From a virus, in IMG/VR virus record IMGVR_UViG_3300037041_001183, positions 1 to 24,681 of that record: 24,681 nt of DNA; one strand, written 5' to 3'. Position 1 is the first letter of the stretch, and every line of letters begins with the position of its first letter. The position numbers and the translations under genes are program-made. The notes below the pieces were generated by a model. It was not told the DNA's origin, searched no databases, and was given only the letters and a program-made list of their open reading frames with translations. Positions 19,891 through 24,681 of this stretch are shown here, piece after piece.

Positions 19891-20721
19891 TCACGTCGAA
19901 TATGCGTCCGCGAGCTCGGAATAGACACCCGCGTCTGTCCGGTACGCACACCCGCGATAGGTGAGCACCTGCGCGGCGTCGACGGTTAGCCCGGACGCCA
20001 GCACAACGGTGTGCAGCAGGGTCACCTCTGAGGCTATCGCTCCGGTTACCGTCAGACCTCCTATCAGAGTGCTGTTGCGGAAGCGCGCCCGGTCGTCTGC
20101 GGTTGCCGTGGTGAAGCCGACAAGTCCTTCAATCTCGTCGCAGTCTTCCGCATAGAGACGGATGGCCTGACCGGCGGTGGTGTGGGCCACAGTGATTGAA
20201 TTACCCGTGCTCACCTGACTCATGGAGACGCTCTTCAGGTGAATGATGAGTTTGCGCGTGCCCATGCCTGCATTGTCGACCTTGAGCCCGATCTGTGCGG
20301 AATGCTCGATGCAGACATTCTCAAGGAACGCCTCAAAGGATGCTGTGGTGAACGCCGGATCGATGGTGATCACGGCTGCTGCTGCGTTTGCATTGCTGAT
20401 GACAACATTTCCATTGCCGTCCATACCCTTGACGATAACGCCGTTGACGCTCGGCCATGTGATCATCGCGGCCTCTGCGTAGTCACCGGGCATTATGTAG
20501 ATTGCTTTCCGTGCCGTGGTGACAGCGGTCATCGCCTTTGTCAGCGTCGCGTATGGGTTCTGCCACGATCCGGTACCGGTGGTGTCGCTGCCGCTGGTAC
20601 TCACGACAATATACGTCGGGTCGTTGCCGTCCTGGATACTGGCGAGTTCGGTTGCGAGTTTTTCAAGAAGAGATCCTTTTTCTTCCCGCAGTTCCTTTGC
20701 GGTTTTTGCTGTATAAGTCAT
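19891..20721 (-). CDS. Beta-helix (pectate-lyase-like fold) virion protein (276 aa)
   Basis: An N-terminal helix of about 30 residues (ELREEKGSLLEKLATELAS) is followed by the opening of a right-handed beta-helix: VVSTSGSDTTGTGSWQNPYA, then AIYIMPGDYAE (about residues 73-83) and repeated short strands with Asn/Gly turns (KGMDGNGNVVISNANA). This fold is used by phage tailspikes and by capsid-bound proteins. No catalytic Asp/Glu pair can be named, so enzyme activity is unproven. It follows the major capsid gene, so it may be a capsid-bound protein. GGAG precedes ATG 20721. Sampled lines are 55-63% GC, above its neighbours. Confidence 0.72.
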   Translation of the reverse strand: MTYTAKTAKELREEKGSLLEKLATELASIQDGNDPTYIVVSTSGSDTTGTGSWQNPYATLTKAMTAVTTARKAIYIMPGDYAEAAMITWPSVNGVIVKGMDGNGNVVISNANAAAAVITIDPAFTTASFEAFLENVCIEHSAQIGLKVDNAGMGTRKLIIHLKSVSMSQVSTGNSITVAHTTAGQAIRLYAEDCDEIEGLVGFTTATADDRARFRNSTLIGGLTVTGAIASEVTLLHTVVLASGLTVDAAQVLTYRGCAYRTDAGVYSELADAYST

Positions 20722-20799
20722 TTTTTGTTATCTCCTGAAGTTTTTATTTCACTCTATTCTGCCGGGTGCGGGAGAAGCCCCCGGAAAAAAGAGGGGTGA

Positions 20800-21750
20800 T
20801 TAGAGGCCGTTGTCGTAGAGATACCCGTAAGCATCCTTGACAACAACAACCGAATCCATCCAGAGCTGTATAACGGTGTCGTGGGTGTCGTCCTCGAAAA
20901 ACTGATGGGTATTGAGGCCGAAGTTCGGCACGGTCTTTACAACCGGAGCGCCGTTGACGACGGTTTCATACTGGATCTCCTGCGTTGAGAACTGCGGGTC
21001 GTTGTTATAGAACATCGCGCCCGCCGGGTGGTTCCGGTCAAGCATGAAGATATCGCCGTGAGTGATTCCACTGGAGAGACCATGTAGAATGGGTTTGCCC
21101 TCAATCGGCATGGTGAATGCATCAGTGAGAGGCACATTGATCGCCGCATCCCGATACTGTGGGATCTCGGATGCAATCAGGTATCCTTCCATCTCTCCAA
21201 GGTTCGTCTGGTCAACGAATGCATCAGTAAGCCGATATGGATATCCTTCCCGCTTCATTGCATTCTTGAAATTCTTCATGTCTGCAATCGGGGTTGCGGT
21301 TGCTGCTGACCATACCGCTGTTGGTGTGATACCCGCATCTGTGCCGCCAGCACGCAGAACAGTATAAATCTGCGTGTTGAGGTATTCCGCCAGCCAGTAT
21401 CCGACAGTCTGATAACCGTCCATGATCATGTCACGGCCTGCCGGGAGTTTGATCGCGTCCTTATCCAGCCGGATTGCCAGCCCCTCCGCCTTGGTGATGG
21501 CGGTTGACTTGGTGATCCTCGAAATCTGCACTTCGGGGAATTTGCTGGATGGGGTGGTTAACCGGGGAGTCTGCTTTTTGGTATCCGCCGATGCACTACC
21601 TTTCTTTCCATAGACAACCGGCATCCCTTCGGAGTTCACGAACGGTAAAAGGTCCATGAACTTCATATCGGGTTCCATTACCCGCAGAATTTCCGAGAGG
21701 ACAACGGGCTGCTGAAGGAATCTGTCATTTACGCCTGAAATTTGTACCAT
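20800..21750 (-). CDS. Major capsid protein, HK97-type (316 aa)
   Basis: Length, position after a protease-scaffold and decoration gene, and the layout point to an HK97-fold coat protein. The features are an N-terminal arm (QPVVLSEILRVMEPDMKFMD), a Lys-rich loop (VVYGKKGSASADTKKQ), a long helix (MDGYQTVGYWLAEYLNTQIY, about residues 107-126) like the spine helix, and a beta-rich C-terminal part (PILHGLSSGITHGDIFMLDR and FSTQEIQYETVVNG). The family call is structural, by pattern; I do not recognise a specific named family. A strong AAGGAGGG site 9 bases before ATG 21750 fits high expression. Confidence 0.85.
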   Translation of the reverse strand: MVQISGVNDRFLQQPVVLSEILRVMEPDMKFMDLLPFVNSEGMPVVYGKKGSASADTKKQTPRLTTPSSKFPEVQISRITKSTAITKAEGLAIRLDKDAIKLPAGRDMIMDGYQTVGYWLAEYLNTQIYTVLRAGGTDAGITPTAVWSAATATPIADMKNFKNAMKREGYPYRLTDAFVDQTNLGEMEGYLIASEIPQYRDAAINVPLTDAFTMPIEGKPILHGLSSGITHGDIFMLDRNHPAGAMFYNNDPQFSTQEIQYETVVNGAPVVKTVPNFGLNTHQFFEDDTHDTVIQLWMDSVVVVKDAYGYLYDNGL

Positions 21751-21763
21751 TTCTTTTCCCTCC

Positions 21764-22381
21764 TTAAGCCTGGATTACCACAGTGCTGCCTGTGAATCCT
21801 ACGAGTAAGGACACGGTTGCTGAACCGGATGCTGCGTAGTGGAATGAAACGAGCCCCGCGCCGCCTGATGCTGCGTCTGCACATGAGAGCGTAACAACGC
21901 CGCCCTGTAAGGCAACGGAAGCCGAAGCGTCGATCTTGAGGGTTGCTGCAACACCTGGAACGATGTTTCCAGCGGATGCACCGACAAGAACGGCCTTCAT
22001 TACGCCAGAAAGACCGAACCATTCAACGGTTGCAACACGGTAATACTGCCCTGCGAGCTGCTTTGCCCATGAGTTACCGGCTGCGGTATTCGGGGGTGCA
22101 ACTACGAGTTTTGGGGTGCTCCTGATGATACCGACAATCAGGGTTCCCGCTGCAACTGCTTTGGCTGCTGGGAGTCCTTTGGTTGCGTCGTAGGTGTTCT
22201 CTGTCTGAACGTCCATAACGACGATATCATCCTTTTTCATCTGAGATGCAAAGATGATCCCTACCTCTTCATACCCGTCCGGGCCGGTTGTGATATCCGT
22301 CACGGTGGGTGCGCCTTCATAGAGAATGCTCGGGAGTTTGATACCGCCGCCACTCTCGCCTGCAATTGTAGATACTGCCAT
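21764..22381 (-). CDS. Predicted capsid decoration protein (205 aa)
   Basis: A beta-rich protein with no membrane segment or enzyme motif: an N-terminal tail (STIAGESGGGIKLPSILYEG), then strand-rich stretches such as VVMDVQTENTYDATKGLPAA, GTLIVGIIRSTPKLVVAPP and KAVLVGASAGNIVPGVAATL. The 'G.IVPG..A' element with a downstream beta sandwich resembles head decoration/stabilisation proteins encoded just upstream of coat genes, as lambda D is. Its place between the protease-scaffold and coat genes is the main support. GGAGGT lies 8 bases before ATG 22381. Confidence 0.65.
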   Translation of the reverse strand: MAVSTIAGESGGGIKLPSILYEGAPTVTDITTGPDGYEEVGIIFASQMKKDDIVVMDVQTENTYDATKGLPAAKAVAAGTLIVGIIRSTPKLVVAPPNTAAGNSWAKQLAGQYYRVATVEWFGLSGVMKAVLVGASAGNIVPGVAATLKIDASASVALQGGVVTLSCADAASGGAGLVSFHYAASGSATVSLLVGFTGSTVVIQA

Positions 22382-22387
22382 TTTCTC

Positions 22388-23704
22388 TTACCTCCGGGTT
22401 ATTCTGCCGGTTGATTGCCGAAGTTCGCGGGATGCTGCCAGATGATCGGTTCCATCGCCGCCTTTGTTCGTGTGTGCTGAACCCTCTTCTCCCATCTTCG
22501 GGGCGCTCTTCCATCCGGCAACCTTTACCGCAAATGCGAGCGGGTCTTCGGTGCTCATCTTCTGAAGATGTGCCTTGTCAGCCGGGTCTTTGATTTCGCC
22601 GGGCGGGATAACTGTCTTTTCGAGGTTCGCCCAATCGGCATCGAACTTCGCTTTCTGCAGCTGTGCTTTTGCGTCCTCGTGAGCCTTGAGCGCCGCGTTC
22701 GCAGTCTCAATCTCCTTATTGAGTTTCGCAACCTGATCCGACAGTTCTTTTACTTTCGGATCTTCAACAATAGGTTTTTCTTCGGTCATTTTCTGAACCT
22801 TCTCTTCCCGCCGAGCGTCGATTGTCTGGTCAGTAAGAGGCTCGCCGCCCGGCATGTTCATTTCCCCTTCTGTTTTGTTCGTCTGTGCTTCTGATTTCGA
22901 TTCCGGGATTTCGGGTGTCCCGCCCATCATATCCTCAAAGAACGTCGCAATACCGTCTAATATCCCTTTCAAACGAGCGGCATTCTTACCGGACATGACC
23001 TTTCCGGCATTGATATGTGCTGCCGGTTCCTGTGATTGTAATGTCACATTCTCAGTCTCCTTTTTGTTCAATACAACAGCCATCCTATCAACCGGCTGAT
23101 CGCGTTCCGTTTCCTCAAATTCCAGTATGTGATTCGGGATTACAGTTCCGGTTAATTTCTCCCCGTCATCAGGGCATATGAACGCTGATGAATGTGAGAG
23201 TTTCCCCTCTGCCAGAAGTTTAAGCGCAATTGGAACAGCCGCTTGTGACTTTTTGAGTTGCTCTTCCGTGATGAGTCCCTTCTCATACATCCGAAGCGCC
23301 GTTGCATCCGTGTAGTTTTTGGTGATCATCAATTTTGGATGACCGGTGCCTTCGATAAAAGCATCTGAAGATTCTCCAATAATAGAGCCGTTAATCCGGT
23401 CAAGTTCAGAATCGGGGTCTTTGGTGAAATCCCGGGGTTCCGGGTGCGATTGTGCGAATACTAACGGCGTGCCATTCCATGCGTCAATGGTTGAGGTAAA
23501 CGGATCAGTGCCGAAATAGAGCCTGCCAACTTTGCGGTCAAGCCCGTGAAGAATAGCGCTGTGGGATTCGGTAGCCGTTTTTGAGAGGTGAACAGTAGGA
23601 CCCAGCCGGCATTTCCCGTTCGGGCATGGCGGTTTTGTCGTCTTGTGTAAGTGGACCTTTCCCCCTGCAAGATCCGATTGATAATAAGCGCGGGTTTGGG
23701 GCAT
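22388..23704 (-). CDS. Prohead protease (DUF2213-like) fused to scaffold (438 aa)
   Basis: Residues about 60-215 match phage DUF2213 protease features. DAWNGTPLVFAQSHPEPRDF holds the probable catalytic His 87. EGKLSHSSAF holds the probable nucleophile Ser (170-173), in the place of the family's 'ELSxGY'. IPNHILEFEET lies at 189-199 in the place of 'NHlA.V'. An N-terminal CPNGKC (27-32) is unusual. Residues about 225-300 are a linker; residues about 305-355 are a coiled coil (KVKELSDQVAKLNKEIETAN), and the basic end (REL...GRITRR) would bind coat protein, as scaffolds do. The protease would cleave this part off during maturation. ATG 23704 has no ribosome binding site but a TATA box 26 bases upstream. 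Confidence 0.77.
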   Translation of the reverse strand: MPQTRAYYQSDLAGGKVHLHKTTKPPCPNGKCRLGPTVHLSKTATESHSAILHGLDRKVGRLYFGTDPFTSTIDAWNGTPLVFAQSHPEPRDFTKDPDSELDRINGSIIGESSDAFIEGTGHPKLMITKNYTDATALRMYEKGLITEEQLKKSQAAVPIALKLLAEGKLSHSSAFICPDDGEKLTGTVIPNHILEFEETERDQPVDRMAVVLNKKETENVTLQSQEPAAHINAGKVMSGKNAARLKGILDGIATFFEDMMGGTPEIPESKSEAQTNKTEGEMNMPGGEPLTDQTIDARREEKVQKMTEEKPIVEDPKVKELSDQVAKLNKEIETANAALKAHEDAKAQLQKAKFDADWANLEKTVIPPGEIKDPADKAHLQKMSTEDPLAFAVKVAGWKSAPKMGEEGSAHTNKGGDGTDHLAASRELRQSTGRITRR

Positions 23705-23725
23705 TAAGTATATTGGTGTGTTTCA

Positions 23726-23735
23726 TAAATAAATA
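23726..23735 (-). promoter_or_regulatory. Late promoter before the protease-scaffold gene
   Basis: The minus strand reads TATTTATTTA, centred about 26 bases before ATG 23704, with no ribosome binding site, so a leaderless transcript is likely. A second, longer AT-rich block (23741-23769, with TATATATAAAATATAC on the minus strand) lies just upstream and could hold a TFB element, another TATA box or regulator sites. This is the only wide gap (86 bases) at the head-module entrance, so it probably drives the whole structural operon. Confidence 0.5.
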
Positions 23736-23790
23736 GCATCGGGCTATATTTTGTATATTTTATATATGATGTGATGGAAAAAGAGGGAGG

Positions 23791-24105
23791 TTATTCCGTT
23801 ACTTCAGGGCATGGGTCTTTGTGATTGTTAATAATTCTCTTCATGAAATCGGTGGATAACCGTTCTGGATCGCCCTTTAAGGCAGTATGATGAGTTTCCA
23901 ATATGGCACAGGTATTTTTACCTGTTATCATCTCTGGGAGTATCAATAGCTTCTTTTTTGAGATGGTAGAGATGTGTTTATACTTTTGTGGCAAATTGTT
24001 TTTATCTTCCCACATATGTTTTCCGCATTTCAAACATCGATAATACCCGGCAAGTGTTCCGTTTGGATTAAATTGCCCGCAATACTGGCAAAATACTCCA
24101 GTCAT
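23791..24105 (-). CDS. Zinc-ribbon protein (104 aa)
   Basis: I start it at ATG 24105, two bases after the stop of the previous gene; a longer reading from 24147 would overlap that gene. The N-terminus is a zinc ribbon, VFCQYCGQFNPNG ... YRCLKCGKHMWED, with CxxC pairs 15 residues apart. The rest is basic and helical (LPQKYKHISTISKKKLLI) with one further Cys pair region (NTCAILETHH, DPCPEV). A DNA-associated or regulatory role is possible. It closes a small accessory operon before the late promoter. Confidence 0.7.
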   Translation of the reverse strand: MTGVFCQYCGQFNPNGTLAGYYRCLKCGKHMWEDKNNLPQKYKHISTISKKKLLILPEMITGKNTCAILETHHTALKGDPERLSTDFMKRIINNHKDPCPEVTE

Positions 24106-24107
24106 TT

Positions 24108-24362
24108 TTATCCCGTGCAATCTTCTATATATTCCATCACCTCGCAACTACCATTTAGATTGCCCCCTGCAAATATCATGCACATCCCGATGATCACACC
24201 AATGGGGGATAGTCCGGGTTTTACGATGCACAATCCTATCAACCCGGCCCCGGTTGCTGTGAGGATGAGCGCAAACACGCGCCTCCTTATCCGATTCTGT
24301 TTGTTAATTTCATTCGCCCCTGAAATCTCCCCGCATTCGGTGCACAGTTTTGTTTCTTCCAT
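24108..24362 (-). CDS. Zinc-ribbon-tagged two-pass membrane protein (84 aa)
   Basis: I start it at ATG 24362, preceded by AGGTGA; a GTG three codons upstream overlaps that site. The N-terminus has a half zinc knuckle (KLCTECGEISG), then a basic patch (KQNRIRRRVF), then two hydrophobic segments at about residues 30-47 (VFALILTATGAGLIGLCIV) and 53-66 (IGVIIGMCMIFAGG), ending with a short Cys-containing tail (SCEVMEYIEDC). Zinc-ribbon membrane proteins of this build are common in archaea and mostly uncharacterised. It precedes a soluble zinc-ribbon gene with a two-base gap. Confidence 0.68.
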   Translation of the reverse strand: MEETKLCTECGEISGANEINKQNRIRRRVFALILTATGAGLIGLCIVKPGLSPIGVIIGMCMIFAGGNLNGSCEVMEYIEDCTG

Positions 24363-24394
24363 ACCAATCACCTAATACTTAAAAAAGGCTATTC

Positions 24395-24541
24395 CTATCC
24401 GCACGTCCTCCGGTACTCCCGCAACTCTTTCAAGATCCTGATTAGCAGGTCATCGCTCGTTTCCCCTTTACACCCTTCAGCATTAAAATCATTAAGGGTG
24501 CTTGACGATACACGGATCGTAGTGTGCTTCTTTTCTACCAT
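24395..24541 (-). CDS. Ribbon-helix-helix (CopG-like) protein (48 aa)
   Basis: A 48-codon frame from ATG 24541 to TAG 24395-24397. It reads KKHTTIRVSSSTLNDFNAEG at residues 4-23, a beta strand and first helix of RHH regulators, then GETSDDLLIRILKELREYRR, the second helix with the usual 'TSDDLI..LL' start. It is leaderless by its TATA box. Such proteins bind short operator repeats as dimers, and two GTATAT repeats sit in its promoter. It could regulate itself and the following genes. No toxin gene is adjacent. Confidence 0.68.
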   Translation of the reverse strand: MVEKKHTTIRVSSSTLNDFNAEGCKGETSDDLLIRILKELREYRRTCG

Positions 24542-24554
24542 ACACTTATATTGC

Positions 24555-24571
24555 GTATATCTGGTATATTA
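24555..24571 (-). promoter_or_regulatory. Promoter with tandem GTATAT repeats before the RHH gene
   Basis: On the plus strand GTATAT occurs at 24555-24560 and 24564-24569, nine bases apart. On the minus strand the second copy forms the TATA-like TAATATACC, centred 26 bases before ATG 24541. Direct repeats overlapping a TATA box are a typical autoregulatory operator for RHH proteins. Confidence 0.45.
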
Positions 24572-24579
24572 ATATGCCC

Positions 24580-24681
24580 CTATCGCCGTGAAAGGTAGCC
24601 ATAAATCCCCCTTCCCGTTCTTGTCCCTCCATTGTATTCCCCGAAAAAAGTATTCAGCGCTTCAGCAATATCCCGGTAACT
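24580..24681 (-). CDS. C-terminal end of an unidentified gene (33 codons), HTH-like
   Basis: The frame is open from the right edge to TAG at 24580-24582 and ends SYRDIAEALNTFFG ... RGIYGYLSRR. The 'YRDIAEALN' helix followed by a second helix resembles a helix-turn-helix of recombinases, resolvases or small terminase-like proteins. Too little is left to name it. The 38 bases between its stop and the next ATG hold the RHH promoter. Confidence 0.5.
   Translation of the reverse strand, partial: SYRDIAEALNTFFGEYNGGTRTGRGIYGYLSRR

Noticed and set aside
19748-19951. Minus-strand frame of 67 codons with a Gln run
   Set aside because: Shadow in another frame of the 48-residue gene and the end of the beta-helix gene; low-complexity Gln run results from GCA repeats read out of frame.
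20770-20799. T-run (T6 on the minus strand at 20785-20790) and a weak CCGGG/CCCGG hairpin after the major capsid stop
   Set aside because: It could be a partial terminator lowering expression of downstream genes, but the hairpin is imperfect and comes after the T-run instead of before it, and no promoter follows, so I do not call it.
23538-23726. Minus-strand frame starting at ATG 23726
   Set aside because: It lies within the TATA region and overlaps the protease N-terminus in another frame; the protease frame is much longer with family motifs.
1-24681. CRISPR array, tRNA, rRNA, insertion sequence, integrase or reverse transcriptase
   Set aside because: I looked for regular short repeats with spacers, cloverleaf-like stretches, transposase or integrase frames and a YxDD reverse transcriptase motif and found none that can be supported.

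Overview
The window is part of the genome of a tailed virus (siphovirus-like Caudoviricetes) or an integrated provirus of one. The probable host is a euryarchaeon of the methanogen kind. The archaeal reading rests on five short intergenic regions that each hold a TATA-like box about 24-29 bases upstream of an ATG, so the transcripts would be leaderless or nearly so. Genes inside operons instead carry GGAG/GGTGA ribosome binding sites. Base composition is near 50% GC and the proteins are not strongly acidic, so a haloarchaeal host is unlikely. The host genus cannot be fixed from the sequence, and no host gene, integrase, tRNA or att site is visible.

All genes but one read leftward (minus strand), so the logical order runs from high to low coordinates. 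From 24681 to 23791 there is the 3' end of an unidentified gene, a small ribbon-helix-helix (RHH) protein with its own promoter, a zinc-ribbon membrane protein and a zinc-ribbon protein. From 23704 to 18371 comes the head module: a DUF2213-like protease joined to a coiled-coil scaffold, a predicted decoration protein, the HK97-type major capsid protein, a beta-helix protein, a 48-residue protein and a head-fibre-like protein that share an N-terminal module. From 18370 to 16275 lie the neck and tail completion proteins, with a small membrane protein among them. From 16260 to 11753 lie the tail tube protein with an extra beta-sandwich domain, the G/GT tail chaperones joined by an A AAA AAC frameshift site, the tape measure protein, and a distal tail protein (Dit) that stops halfway through its C-terminal domain. 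From 11748 to 4372 lies a large receptor-binding/baseplate region: a gp80-like protein, an 18/20-residue repeat protein that ends in the missing half of the Dit C-terminal domain, a tail fibre, a fibre assembly protein, a lectin-like protein resembling a diversity-generating retroelement (DGR) target, a small RHH-like protein, and a Tal-like tail protein with repeats. A 54-residue gene closes the late operon.

At 3945-4039 two divergent promoters face away from each other. The rightward one drives the only plus-strand gene, a 55-residue membrane protein. The leftward one drives a tightly overlapping early-type operon (3944 to below 1): five small, mostly Cys-containing proteins (two zinc-ribbon-like), a predicted OB-fold/single-strand DNA-binding protein, a coiled-coil protein, an ASCH-domain protein and an antirepressor-like protein cut by the window edge.

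Terminase, portal, reverse transcriptase, polymerase and identifiable lysis enzymes are absent from the window. The most unusual points are the Dit C-terminal domain split over two genes with the receptor-binding cassette between the halves, the exact -1 slippery site in the tail chaperone gene, and the adenine-poor DGR-variable-region-like end of the 377-residue protein.
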